Shown one piece after another: positions 1 to 8,221 of a DNA stretch of 58,321 nt. A program made the position numbers and the translations under genes. Numbering within the stretch: the stretch's first letter is position 1; each line of letters starts with the position of its first letter. Location of the stretch: NCBI GenBank assembly GCA_019912965.1, contig JAIOHM010000230.1, positions 1-58,321 of the forward strand. Reading direction: 5' to 3'. The notes below the pieces were generated by a model, which made no database searches, had not been told where the DNA came from, and was given only the letters and a program-made list of their open reading frames with translations. The DNA is from Anaerolineae bacterium. GTDB taxonomy: Bacteria > Chloroflexota > Anaerolineae > Aggregatilineales > Phototrophicaceae.

Positions 1-963
1 ATAATTCGGTGCATCGGCTTCGAGGATTGCCAGATGAGCATCCAGCAATTTTGCCCAATCATCCGCGCCACCACTGCCATCAGGATAGGTGTAAAAAACC
101 TGCACTTCATCCCGAACGGTATTAAATTGCGAGAAGGTGTAATCCGGGTAATGGTTGGCAATCGCGCTGTACATACCTGCCATCGTCCATTCGTTAGGCT
201 GCAGCCCGGCTAATGCGGATATCCACGATGGGAAATTATCGTGTGTATGCCAGTCGGTTTGCAGATCAACCGGCCCGGTGAACAACAGGGTAAGTGAGTC
301 ACCAAGCTGATAAACAGGCCTATTCGGGTAATGGTCGATGATATAGGGCGCGTGATAGATCGACCCGGCACTGCCCGCGCTGCATCCGGTCACAAAGGCC
401 GAATCGGGTTCGGGCACATTGGTATACGCCCAATCCAAAGCGCTGGTGGCGTTGACGAAGCCTTTGAAATGAATGGTCACATCGCCTTCTTCGGCATCAG
501 TGTAGGTGTTCACGTTATCGCCCCAATGCACATCGCCCGTGCAGACTGGCACATAAACAGTGGTGTAATCGCGGAATGGATTTTCGGGATTTTCCATATC
601 CAACATACCGCCCAGCACAGCCGGACTATCCCGGTTGGTGATGCGGCTGTCGTAAAACCCGTTGAATTCCCGGCCTGTATCCCGGCAGGTATCCGCGTTC
701 CAGCACCCACCGCCGCCCTGAAAGTAGACCAGCAGATTATCGGTCGCGCCGGGACGCACCCAATAGGAATAGGGTGTACCGTGCGCGCAGGCGGTTTCGC
801 CACCCGGTTCGATCTGATTCCAACCCGCGTTCAGGGTACTCAGCGAGGCATCACCACAGTCACCATTCACCCGAACCTGACCATCAGTGCAGCCCTGCGC
901 TCGCGTATCGGAAGCAGAGAGCAGCACAAAAACCAGCAGTGAAAAAATAGTCAACCAACGCAT
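1..963 (-). CDS. Pectinacetylesterase-like secreted hydrolase (3' end outside window)
   Basis: The minus-strand frame is open from ATG at 963 to base 1 (321 codons) and runs off the window edge, so the C-terminus is missing. The product begins with a typical Sec signal peptide (MRWLTIFSLLVFVLLSASDTR, likely cleavage after ARA at about residue 22). The mature part has the features of the pectinacetylesterase / plant-type PAE-Notum family: an oxyanion-type stretch YFQGGGGCWN near residue 80, paired cysteines, and the nucleophile elbow GCSAGS near residue 190 with the expected catalytic Ser. The family hydrolyses O-acetyl or other carboxylic esters, and many bacterial members are exported and act on extracellular polysaccharide. 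The catalytic His should lie beyond the visible part. Substrate is not deducible. No operon partner is visible: the upstream gene is divergent. Confidence 0.8.
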   Translation of the reverse strand, partial: MRWLTIFSLLVFVLLSASDTRAQGCTDGQVRVNGDCGDASLSTLNAGWNQIEPGGETACAHGTPYSYWVRPGATDNLLVYFQGGGGCWNADTCRDTGREFNGFYDSRITNRDSPAVLGGMLDMENPENPFRDYTTVYVPVCTGDVHWGDNVNTYTDAEEGDVTIHFKGFVNATSALDWAYTNVPEPDSAFVTGCSAGSAGSIYHAPYIIDHYPNRPVYQLGDSLTLLFTGPVDLQTDWHTHDNFPSWISALAGLQPNEWTMAGMYSAIANHYPDYTFSQFNTVRDEVQVFYTYPDGSGGADDWAKLLDAHLAILEADAPNY

Positions 964-1323
964 TTTGCCCACCCCTTAATGTATTTATTCCATTCACTCT
1001 GAGACAGATTGAAAGTTCAATTTATGATCTGTCGGACTACATGTTTCCGTTGGTTGTTTTCAAAATAGCCATAGTGCATCCCCTATATGACCATCGTCCC
1101 CCTATGACTTTAGTTAGGTTGTGTTCAATCAGTCTTTCGCCTACCGTTAATTTATTGTGAATTTCCTCAATTCGTAAATGTCACACATTAACGAACGCAA
1201 GGGAATTTTCCGCCTGTGATTTTAGTCGGATTGCGTTAAATCAACCTTTTGACTAACTTCAGTCAATCCATTGTGAATTCCCTTAATTCGTAAAGTGCGG
1301 GTTACCGAATGGAGAGGGTCTTA
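964..1323. other. Divergent intergenic region with a spaced direct repeat
   Basis: About 360 bp separate the esterase (-) from the TmpA-like gene (+). No convincing ORF. The stretch contains two imperfect direct repeats (see repeat entry) ending just upstream of the plus-strand gene, so it probably holds the promoters and control sites of both genes. I see no clear TTGACA/TATAAT pair. Confidence 0.5.
1105..1294 (+). repeat. Imperfect direct repeat, two copies about 110 bp apart
   Basis: Copy 1 spans 1105-1178 and copy 2 spans 1217-1294. Both begin TGAYTTTAGTYRGRTTG and end with ATTGTGAATT followed by TCAATTCGTAAA or TTAATTCGTAAA. The second copy ends about 30 bp before the start codon of the TmpA-like gene. 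Either a duplicated regulatory module (two binding sites) or an old duplication. Confidence 0.6.
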
Positions 1324-2853
1324 ATGGCAGTATTTGAGAACACCAATGTCACCACCATCCGGCACAAGTTTGAGCCGGTTGCTCTGAACGCCAAAGAACA
1401 AGAAGATGCCATTACCCGATTAAGATCGGTACGCGCCATAGCCGCACAAGAACTAGCCAAGCTCAGGCTACAGCCTGCGGCAGATTCTGACGCCGCCTGG
1501 AAAGAGAAAACGTTTATTGGCCGCGACTACCAAGCCGTCAAGCTGCCGCCGCAGGGTAACATCTTCCAACGCCTGCTCATGCATCCACGCTTCCAGCTTT
1601 ACAACCGTTATATTGCTTTCGTCCTTCTCGTGAATCTGATCGTTATGGCTTTTGCCATTTTGTCATGGGACTGGTTCAGCACTGATGCAATCAATCTCGC
1701 CGCCATCAGCAATGTGATGTTGGCTAACTTTGCGCTGGCAATTCTGATACGCCAACAGCGGGTCATCAACTTTCTATTTAACCTGACTATCCGACTACCG
1801 CGCCGACTACCGCTGCGCACGCGCTGGTTAGCAGGGAAAGTTTACCACTTCGGCGGATTTCACGTGGGCGGTGCTGTCTCTGGAACGGTCTGGTTCGCCG
1901 TTCTCTTAGGCGCGATGGCTTATAACGTTTACAAAGGGCTACCGGGAGCATCAGTGGTGCTGGTGGTTACCAGTATATGGCTGTTGGTGCTGCTTATCGC
2001 CATCATCTACTATGCCCTGCCTCACATTCGTCGCGCGCAGCACGACAAGTTCGAACACATGCACCGCTTCGGCGGCTGGACAGCTTTGGCACTGTTTTGG
2101 GTACAAAACCTGATGTTCGTTGACCTCAACAGTGGCAACCAATCGCTGGTGGCGGCTCTACTGGTATCCCCTGCCTTTTGGGTGCTGGCTGTGCTAACGC
2201 TGAGTGTAGCGTTGCCCTGGCTGCAACTGCGCCGTGTGCCTATACACATTACTCGGCCCTCGTCGCATGTGGCGCTGGTAAGCCTCGATTACGGGATGAA
2301 GCCGATTCCCGGCTCAACGATTGCGCTCAGTCGCAACCCGTTGGGCGAGTGGCATCCCTTTGCCAACATCCCCATCCCCGGCGAAGATGGCTGTCGTCTG
2401 GCAATTTCGCGTGCAGGAGACTGGACATCCAAGTTTATTGATGATATGCCATCTCACATCTGGGTAAAGGGGGTGCCGACAGCTGGCATGGCCACCATTG
2501 CGCCACTGTTCAACCGCGTTGTGTGGATTGCAACTGGCAGCGGCATCGGGCCGGTACTGCCGCACCTGTTGGTAGACGAGATATGCGCCAAGCTGATTTG
2601 GTCAACACCTGACCCGTGTGTGACCTATGGAAAAGACCTCGTGAAGAAAATTCGAAGCGTTCAGCCAGACGCTATGATTTGGAACACAGACACCGATGGA
2701 CGCCCAGACTTGGTGAAACTGGCGTATAGAGCCGTGCAAGAAATCGACGCGGAAGCCGTCATTATCATTTCCAATCAAAAGCTCACCCAGCAAGTGGTGT
2801 ACCACATGGAATCGCGCGGCATTCCGGCATTTGGTGCCATCTGGGACTCATAG
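1324..2853 (+). CDS. TmpA-like integral membrane oxidoreductase
   Basis: The 509-residue reading from ATG 1324 is preferred over ATG 1309 because a strong Shine-Dalgarno (GGAGAGGG) sits 5 nt before 1324. The N-terminal 90 residues are soluble. About six membrane spans follow between residues 95 and 300, with two His-rich motifs: HFGGFHVGG near 178 and HDKFEHMHRFGGW near 240. These are the kind of histidine pairs that ligate heme in ferric-reductase-type domains. The last 200 residues resemble a ferredoxin-reductase NAD-binding domain, with a glycine-rich ATGSGIGPVLPHL motif near residue 402. This layout matches the fungal TmpA / siderophore-associated membrane oxidoreductase family; similar domains occur beside adenylate-forming enzymes. 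Electron acceptor and substrate are unknown. It is a single gene flanked by a perfect hairpin downstream. Confidence 0.6.
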   Translation: MAVFENTNVTTIRHKFEPVALNAKEQEDAITRLRSVRAIAAQELAKLRLQPAADSDAAWKEKTFIGRDYQAVKLPPQGNIFQRLLMHPRFQLYNRYIAFVLLVNLIVMAFAILSWDWFSTDAINLAAISNVMLANFALAILIRQQRVINFLFNLTIRLPRRLPLRTRWLAGKVYHFGGFHVGGAVSGTVWFAVLLGAMAYNVYKGLPGASVVLVVTSIWLLVLLIAIIYYALPHIRRAQHDKFEHMHRFGGWTALALFWVQNLMFVDLNSGNQSLVAALLVSPAFWVLAVLTLSVALPWLQLRRVPIHITRPSSHVALVSLDYGMKPIPGSTIALSRNPLGEWHPFANIPIPGEDGCRLAISRAGDWTSKFIDDMPSHIWVKGVPTAGMATIAPLFNRVVWIATGSGIGPVLPHLLVDEICAKLIWSTPDPCVTYGKDLVKKIRSVQPDAMIWNTDTDGRPDLVKLAYRAVQEIDAEAVIIISNQKLTQQVVYHMESRGIPAFGAIWDS

Positions 2854-2911
2854 CCTTTGCAGGCAGCGGGCAAATGCTCAACCGCTGCATAACCACCTCC
2901 TTCATCGTGAA

Positions 2912-2938
2912 TAGGGGTGACCGGTTCGGTCACCCCTA
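2912..2938. terminator. Perfect 11-bp palindromic hairpin between convergent genes
   Basis: TAGGGGTGACC and GGTCACCCCTA pair perfectly around a 5-nt loop. It lies between the ends of the convergent genes at 2853 (+) and 2963 (-) and lacks a strong T-run. It belongs to a family of TAGGGG-type hairpins also found at 20537, 33663 and 55813. Confidence 0.6.
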
Positions 2939-2962
2939 CAACCAACATTTAGTTGATTCACT

Positions 2963-4156
2963 CTATCGGATGGTGCTTTGGACAATTGTGAAACGTTCCT
3001 TTAACCGCAGGAAAGGCTGCTCGAACCAGCGATAAGAAGCGGCAGCAACACCCATCGTCATGCCGAGTACGAGTATGTGCAGAATCAGGTTAAAGAGCAG
3101 CCCGTTTTCGACTCCACCGAAGTCAACATAACTCATACCCATCAGCACCAGATAGATGACTGGCACATGAACCATATAGATACCATAGGAATAGCGCCCT
3201 AAACGGTCGAACAGCCGATTTTCCAGCTTTATGGTCGAACGTGGATTAGCAGCCACATTCAAGATAAACATTGCATAAGGGAAACCGAGCATCATATTTA
3301 TATAAGGCGTGTCATCCCCGGAAAAAAACAGGATGTTGCAGAGCATAAAAACCAGCAGCAGCTTTTCCACAACCGGATGAAAGACAAAATCCAGAATACG
3401 GCGCTGGTTATGGAACAGGACAAACGCCCCCAACGCCCCTACTGCCATATTTTCGATACGAAAGGCCGTTAGCAGGCTGACGAGGATGCGGAACCCATGG
3501 GGGACACTGGTATCGACCACAATCCGCTGGTCGAGGTTGATGATCAAAATTTTAAACAGGATAATCGCCAGCACCAGCGCGCTTATTGAACGGATGAACT
3601 GCTTCATGAGGAACGGCCATATCAAATAGAACTGCTCCTCGATGCCGATTGTCCACAGATGCGTTATGTAGGCTGGGGAACTGCCAAAGTGACCAACGGC
3701 ATTCGGCACAAAGATGAGAAAGAGAAAAATCGCTGTGAGCAGATTCTTCACCGGGGGATTGTAGCCCTGATAATCCACGATCTGAATCAACAGCGGCATA
3801 ACCACGAATCCGATAAAAACCAGCAGATAATAAAGTGGCCAGATTCTCAGGATGCGGCGGGCATAAAAGCTGCGAACGCTGATTGTGCCTGTGTGTTGAT
3901 GTTCGACCAGCAGCAGGTAGGTAATGAGAAAACCGCTGAGGACGAAAAACATGGTAACAGAATCACTGCCGTTCCAAAGCAGTTTTGGGAAGCGCGGCGG
4001 GTAGTCCAGATGGAACAACATTTTGTACTGGTCAGTGTGGGCAATAACAACCGACACAGCCGCCAATGCACGAATGCCGTTCAAACCGGGAAAATAAACA
4101 CGGTGCACGGGACTCCCCTTTGACCGCGCATTAACCGAACGGTTTCCCAAATTCAA
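2963..4156 (-). CDS. Acyltransferase family 3 membrane protein (OafA/YrhL type)
   Basis: A 397-residue polytopic protein with about ten hydrophobic segments. It opens with the family hallmark FPGLNGIRALAAVSVVIAH near residues 23-41, where the His is the conserved acyl-transfer residue. Other family-typical stretches are FFVLSGFLITYLL near residue 90, the arginine-rich YARRILRIWPLYYL near 125, and IGIEEQFYLIWPFL near 190. Members move acetyl or other acyl groups from cytoplasmic donors onto extracytoplasmic sugars such as O-antigen, exopolysaccharide or macrolides. Its start codon overlaps the stop of the upstream epimerase by 4 bp (ATGA), so the two are translationally coupled, pointing to a shared role in making or decorating a glycan. 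The acceptor cannot be read from the sequence. Confidence 0.9.
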   Translation of the reverse strand: MNLGNRSVNARSKGSPVHRVYFPGLNGIRALAAVSVVIAHTDQYKMLFHLDYPPRFPKLLWNGSDSVTMFFVLSGFLITYLLLVEHQHTGTISVRSFYARRILRIWPLYYLLVFIGFVVMPLLIQIVDYQGYNPPVKNLLTAIFLFLIFVPNAVGHFGSSPAYITHLWTIGIEEQFYLIWPFLMKQFIRSISALVLAIILFKILIINLDQRIVVDTSVPHGFRILVSLLTAFRIENMAVGALGAFVLFHNQRRILDFVFHPVVEKLLLVFMLCNILFFSGDDTPYINMMLGFPYAMFILNVAANPRSTIKLENRLFDRLGRYSYGIYMVHVPVIYLVLMGMSYVDFGGVENGLLFNLILHILVLGMTMGVAAASYRWFEQPFLRLKERFTIVQSTIR

Positions 4157-5142
4157 ATTACCGTCTGACGAACGGCACGTTGGGCGGCGATGATTTTATC
4201 TTCCCAAGTGATTTCGTCTGAATTGGGAACACGCCCGCTGGAATCCATCGCATTCAAAATATCGCGCATCGCATCTTCCAGCGTCATCCGGGGATGAAAT
4301 TCGGGCACATCACGGAAGATTTTTTCAGCGCTGTAATAAACATTATGAGCGAAAATTTCCTCGCAAATCTCCGAGGCGGGGACTTTTACAGCGCGTAAAT
4401 CCGCCAGCGGAATGCCCACCAATTCAACCTCACGCCCGATGACACGCATGGCTGTGCGGTGATAATCTGCCCATGTGATATAGCCCTGCTTCACCAGATT
4501 GTAAACCTGCCCGATGCACTGCTGCTTGCCTAATACACCGACAAATCCCGGCGCGGCGTCGTTCACATGCAGGAATTGGTGGAGCGCCAAACCATCTCCG
4601 CACACCAGAATCGGCTTGCCTTTGCGAATCCGGTCAATCCATGAGTAATCCCACGCAATCTGGCGAATGAGTCCCTGCTTCGGGCCGTGGGTGGTGGAAG
4701 GCTTGATGATAGTTACCGGGAAACCGTCGCGGTAGTAAGCGCCGAGATAAAGGGTATCCATCGCGGCTTTGTTGCGGGCGTAGGCGGTTGTGGGACGCAA
4801 AATATGATCTTCGCTGACAGGCAGCCAATCGTACTCGATGCCGTAAGTGCAGACGGTTGAGGTGTGGATGAACTGGCCGATGCCCTGAAAAGCGCGCAGG
4901 TTACTTTCGGCATCTTCGAGGGTGTAGCCAATCATATCAATCGCGGCGTCGAATTTTTCGGCTTGCATGGTCGCTTCGTAAGCGGCCCGATCCTTGCGAT
5001 CTCCGATGAGCAAACGTGCGCCTTCGGGCGGTTGGTTGGTTTTGCCCCGGTTATAACAGGTGACTTCGTGGCCTTGTTCGAGCAGCAGTTTGACGATTGG
5101 GGTGCTGATATTGCCTGTGCCGCCGATGATGACGATTCGCAT
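4153..5142 (-). CDS. NAD(P)-dependent epimerase/dehydratase (extended SDR)
   Basis: 329 residues with a Rossmann nucleotide-binding start MRIVIIGGTGNISTP (GGxGxxS/T at residues 7-14) and the catalytic YARNK (YxxxK) near residue 141, preceded by a conserved Ser/Thr in FIHTSTVCTYG. It fits the extended short-chain dehydrogenase family that includes nucleotide-sugar epimerases and dehydratases; relatives are often annotated as NAD-dependent epimerase or as chloroplast CSP41-like proteins. It probably changes a nucleotide sugar used by the coupled acyltransferase gene downstream, which it overlaps by 4 bp. No TM segments. The precise substrate is not visible, and an isoflavone-reductase-like or mRNA-binding role cannot be excluded. 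Confidence 0.85.
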   Translation of the reverse strand: MRIVIIGGTGNISTPIVKLLLEQGHEVTCYNRGKTNQPPEGARLLIGDRKDRAAYEATMQAEKFDAAIDMIGYTLEDAESNLRAFQGIGQFIHTSTVCTYGIEYDWLPVSEDHILRPTTAYARNKAAMDTLYLGAYYRDGFPVTIIKPSTTHGPKQGLIRQIAWDYSWIDRIRKGKPILVCGDGLALHQFLHVNDAAPGFVGVLGKQQCIGQVYNLVKQGYITWADYHRTAMRVIGREVELVGIPLADLRAVKVPASEICEEIFAHNVYYSAEKIFRDVPEFHPRMTLEDAMRDILNAMDSSGRVPNSDEITWEDKIIAAQRAVRQTVI

Positions 5143-5167
5143 GATTATGCCTCTATTGGATTTTTTA

Positions 5168-5216
5168 GTGATCGGTTATAAGTTTACAGTTATCGGTTGA
5201 CAGTTCACAGTTTCCA
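5168..5216. repeat. Degenerate tandem tract, ACAGTT-type unit
   Basis: Irregular tandem copies of GTTATCGGTT / TTGACAGTT / CACAGTT. It resembles the short degenerate tandem repeats seen elsewhere in this window (5499, 8739, 9447, 10693, 18334, 57061). Confidence 0.55.
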
Positions 5217-5238
5217 GAGAAATTCACCTCACCCCTAA

Positions 5239-5258
5239 CCTCTCCCCAACTGGAGAGG
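5239..5258. repeat. Small intergenic hairpin, 7-bp stem
   Basis: CCTCTCC pairs with GGAGAGG around a 6-nt loop, preceded by CACCTCACCCCTAA. This text is typical of dispersed bacterial intergenic hairpin repeats. No T-run follows, so it is not a convincing terminator. Confidence 0.5.
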
Positions 5259-5498
5259 GGAACAAAATCAATTGCGAGAATTTTGATTCGCAAAATGCAA
5301 ACATTGCACACTTTGCATATTTTGCCGTAGGGGTTGTCGGCGGCTACGAGGGAAGCAGGCATGGCAATGGCGGCGGTGTCGGCGGTTGGGACGGGGAGCG
5401 CCGTAGTGTGCAGCGGCTACGAGGGAGACTGTCGCCGCGTGACACTATTGTCATATGTCGTGCGGCTATTAGGGAAGGTGGCGCTGCAAATTGCCAAT

Positions 5499-5538
5499 AG
5501 CTTTTAGCCTTCAGCTTTCAGCTTTCAGCCCTCAGAAA
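5499..5538. repeat. Degenerate tandem tract, TTTCAGC-type unit
   Basis: Starts AGCTTTTAGCCTTCAGC and continues with TTTCAGC copies. The same text, slightly diverged, recurs inside the coding sequence of the membrane protein at 8739-8775. Confidence 0.65.
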
Positions 5539-5784
5539 AATACGGAGCAAGCTATAAGAACAGGATAGCAGGTTTTGAAGGAAAAAGGGTGACCAAATGG
5601 TACGTTTTTGAGGGCGAAGTTACCAACCCTTTTGAGGGAGCAGCATTGTTAAGATGGTTAGGGAATGGTAAGGAAAAAGGTTCAGGCAGAAAAATCGGCA
5701 TTACAGGATTGAGATCAGCAGAGCAGCCCATTTGGGTATCCCAATTCGTTAGTCAGTGTGTATAATGGTTTATGACAGTTCATA

Positions 5785-7134
5785 ATGGCTCACTACAGAA
5801 AGCAGTCTTTCATGCATAAACTCCTGCCGGATGGTCTGATACTGCGTTCATTGAGCGAGGGTCATGCCACCGACCGCGAACGCTTGCCCACCTTTTACAA
5901 CACGGTTTTTAATCATGACGAAGGCGAACATGTGCAAACCGCCTTCGGTTATTGGATCGGGGATTTGATGGATGGGCATCCAACCGTCACCGATGAAGAT
6001 ATTTTTGTGGTGGTTGACCCCTCCAAAGATGAGCAGATTGTTTCCGCCACGCTGCTGATTCCGCAGGTGTGGCGCTATGACACGGTTGAACTGCCCGTTG
6101 GTCGCCCGGAACTGGTCGCTACTGACCCCGCCTACCGCAATCGTGGATTGGTGCGGGCCTTGTTCGATGCGGTTCATGAACGCAGCGCGGCACTGGGGCA
6201 TAACGTATTGGGCATAACGGGCATTCCCTACTTTTACCGTCAATTCGGCTATACCATGACAGTTGATTTAGGACAGTATGCGGTTTATCCGCTGGCCAGT
6301 TTGCAGGATGCCAAGCCGGATTATGTGCCTGCATTCCGGTTACGTCCAGCGGTGGTTGAGGACGTACCCCAGTTGATGACGTGGACTGCCCATTTCGCCC
6401 GTGAACGGCTGCTAACCACCGTTCGCACAGCCGATGAATGGCGTTATGAACTGGCTAACCGCGCACCGGGATCAACACAGACGGTGCAATACCACATCAT
6501 CATTAATGCGGAAGGAAATGGCGTTGGTTATCTGGCGGTGATGCGCTTCCGGTTTGACCGGGAAATCTTCAACTGCCTCGCTTATGTGGTCGGCCCGGAA
6601 TCGTCTTATCTGGCGACATTTGAGGATGTGATGCGGGCGGTCAAAGCGTGGGCTCCGGGGCATTATGGCGACCTGCCGCCCATGATGGGCTTTGGCACAG
6701 GCATTCACGATGCATTAGCCCGACTGATTGACCGGACGATAGGCGGCCTCGTCCGACGGCGGGTGTATAGCTGGTATATGCGGGTGGTTGATCCGGTGCG
6801 GTTTATCCATGATATTACCCCGGTGCTGGAAGCGCGACTCGAAAATTCCGGGGCGCACCGCTATACAGGTGATTTGAAAATCGGCTTTTATGACAAAACC
6901 GGATTGACACTGACCTTTGAAGAGGGACGGCTGACCGATGTTGTATTAGCCCCCGCTTCCGGTAATTTTGATATTTCGTTCCCGTGGCACACCTTCTGGA
7001 ATGTAGTTTTCGGCCAACACACTTATGATGATCTGCGAAATGTGCTGCCGGACGTGTGGGCGAACAGCAAATCGGCGGTGCTGCTGGATGCGCTGTTCCC
7101 TAAAAAGCAGTCGTGGATCATCCCAATCGCGTGA
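5785..7134 (+). CDS. Eis-like GNAT N-acetyltransferase with C-terminal sterol-carrier-like domain
   Basis: 449 residues, the length and layout of the Eis / DUF4081-type family: an N-terminal GNAT fold, a second degenerate GNAT-like domain and a C-terminal SCP2-like domain. The acetyl-CoA binding motif reads DPAYRNRGLVRALFD near residues 112-126 (R/QxxGxG/A type). It is followed by a conserved GITGIPYFYRQFGY segment that completes the first GNAT domain. The C-terminal 100 residues (GDLKIGFYDKTGLTLTFEEG onward) form the SCP2-like part. Family members transfer acetyl groups to amines such as aminoglycosides, polyamines or protein lysines. No strong Shine-Dalgarno marks the start; ATG 5812 is an alternative. 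The APH-like gene follows 9 bp later, so the two are probably co-transcribed and may both act on small amine or hydroxyl substrates. Confidence 0.85.
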   Translation: MAHYRKQSFMHKLLPDGLILRSLSEGHATDRERLPTFYNTVFNHDEGEHVQTAFGYWIGDLMDGHPTVTDEDIFVVVDPSKDEQIVSATLLIPQVWRYDTVELPVGRPELVATDPAYRNRGLVRALFDAVHERSAALGHNVLGITGIPYFYRQFGYTMTVDLGQYAVYPLASLQDAKPDYVPAFRLRPAVVEDVPQLMTWTAHFARERLLTTVRTADEWRYELANRAPGSTQTVQYHIIINAEGNGVGYLAVMRFRFDREIFNCLAYVVGPESSYLATFEDVMRAVKAWAPGHYGDLPPMMGFGTGIHDALARLIDRTIGGLVRRRVYSWYMRVVDPVRFIHDITPVLEARLENSGAHRYTGDLKIGFYDKTGLTLTFEEGRLTDVVLAPASGNFDISFPWHTFWNVVFGQHTYDDLRNVLPDVWANSKSAVLLDALFPKKQSWIIPIA

Positions 7135-7143
7135 GGTAAAACA

Positions 7144-8181
7144 ATGCTGGAAAAACCGAATCTTGCCGATGAAATCATTATCGCTCATTTGCGCGACCAG
7201 TATGCGATACAGATCAACGCGCTTGAATTTTTGCCCATCGGCAACGATACCAATGCATGGGTATACCGGGTCGAGGCTTCAGAAACCTACTTTCTGAAGG
7301 TCAAACGAGGGACGCTTCACACCCCCAGCGTGATCGTTCCCCGTTACCTCAAAGACAGCGGCATTGACCCCATCGTACCGCCCCTGCCCACCCAATCCGG
7401 TCAGCTCTGGCATCCCATCGAAAATTTCACCCTCATTCTGTATCCGTTCATGGAAGGTGAAACTGGCTTCAAAGCGGGCATGTCGGATGCCCATTGGATT
7501 GAATTGGGAACGGCCCTGCGGCGGATTCATGCCTTGCCGCTGACGCCTATCCTTGAACAGACAATGCGTATGGAAACCTTTTCGCCCCGCTGGATTGCCA
7601 CCATCCACAAGATGGATAAGTTAGTTGAAACGGAAAAATATGACAATCCGCTTCGTGAAGATTTGGCGGCCTTCTGGAAAACCAAACGTGACCCGATTCG
7701 GCAGATTATCCAACGTACCGAAACCATCGCTCAACATCTGAAGGCTTCACCACCGCCTTTTGCGCTGTGCCATGCGGATATTCACGTTTTCAATGTGCTG
7801 ATTACCCCACAAAAGCAGTTGTTCATCGTCGATTGGGACGAGACGATTTATGCTCCTAAGGAACGCGATCTGATGTTTGTCAGCGCCGGGGTCTGGCCCA
7901 GCCATAACAGCGATCATCAAGCCGATATGTTCTTTCAGGGGTATGGTTCATCAACGGTTGTTGACCCGGTTGTGATGGCCTATTACCGCTATGAATGGGC
8001 GGTGCAGGAAATTAGCGAATGGGCAGAACGGGCTTTGCTCGTCCCGGATTTGGGCGATGAAACCATAGCCGATGCCGTGCGCGGCTTCAAAAGTCTGTTT
8101 AACCCCGGCGCAGAGGTAGATGTGGCCTTCCAGTCGGAGGCGATGCTGCCTGAAGGCTTCAAATCCCTTCGGGTTTGGTAG
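7144..8181 (+). CDS. Aminoglycoside phosphotransferase (APH/choline-kinase fold) family protein
   Basis: 345 residues. The kinase catalytic loop is clear: CHADIHVFNVL near residues 211-221 (Brenner-type HxDxxxxN, Asp as base) and the Mg-binding IVDWDE near 229. The N-lobe has a nucleotide-binding lysine in YFLKVKRG near residue 55. Family members phosphorylate small hydroxyl compounds (aminoglycosides, homoserine, choline and many unknown metabolites), so resistance should not be assumed. The start at ATG 7144 has a GAGGT ribosome site 8 nt upstream and lies 9 bp behind the Eis-like acetyltransferase. Transferase/kinase pairs like this often reflect a shared small-molecule target, but that is inference. 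Confidence 0.85.
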   Translation: MLEKPNLADEIIIAHLRDQYAIQINALEFLPIGNDTNAWVYRVEASETYFLKVKRGTLHTPSVIVPRYLKDSGIDPIVPPLPTQSGQLWHPIENFTLILYPFMEGETGFKAGMSDAHWIELGTALRRIHALPLTPILEQTMRMETFSPRWIATIHKMDKLVETEKYDNPLREDLAAFWKTKRDPIRQIIQRTETIAQHLKASPPPFALCHADIHVFNVLITPQKQLFIVDWDETIYAPKERDLMFVSAGVWPSHNSDHQADMFFQGYGSSTVVDPVVMAYYRYEWAVQEISEWAERALLVPDLGDETIADAVRGFKSLFNPGAEVDVAFQSEAMLPEGFKSLRVW

Positions 8182-8221
8182 AATAGCCTGCTGAATCTGC
8201 CAACCGGGATAAGTGCCAAAC

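Larger units (their letters stand above)
5143..5784. other. 642-bp intergenic region made largely of short degenerate repeats
   Basis: Divergent intergenic space between the epimerase and the Eis-like gene. I find no credible gene. It contains an ACAGTT-unit tandem tract (5168-5216), a CCTCTCC/GGAGAGG hairpin (5239-5258), a G-rich tract with two copies of GGCTACGAGGGA (about 5342 and 5418), and a TTTCAGC-unit tandem tract (5499-5538). It looks like a landing zone for repetitive DNA. Confidence 0.6.

Noticed and set aside
331..942. A 203-codon plus-strand ORF
   Set aside because: It is the shadow of the esterase on the minus strand, whose signal peptide and catalytic motif are clear; the plus-strand product is low in recognisable features.
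7144..8181. An aminoglycoside-resistance call for the APH-like and Eis-like pair
   Set aside because: Both folds act on many small molecules; nothing in the sequence identifies an antibiotic substrate.
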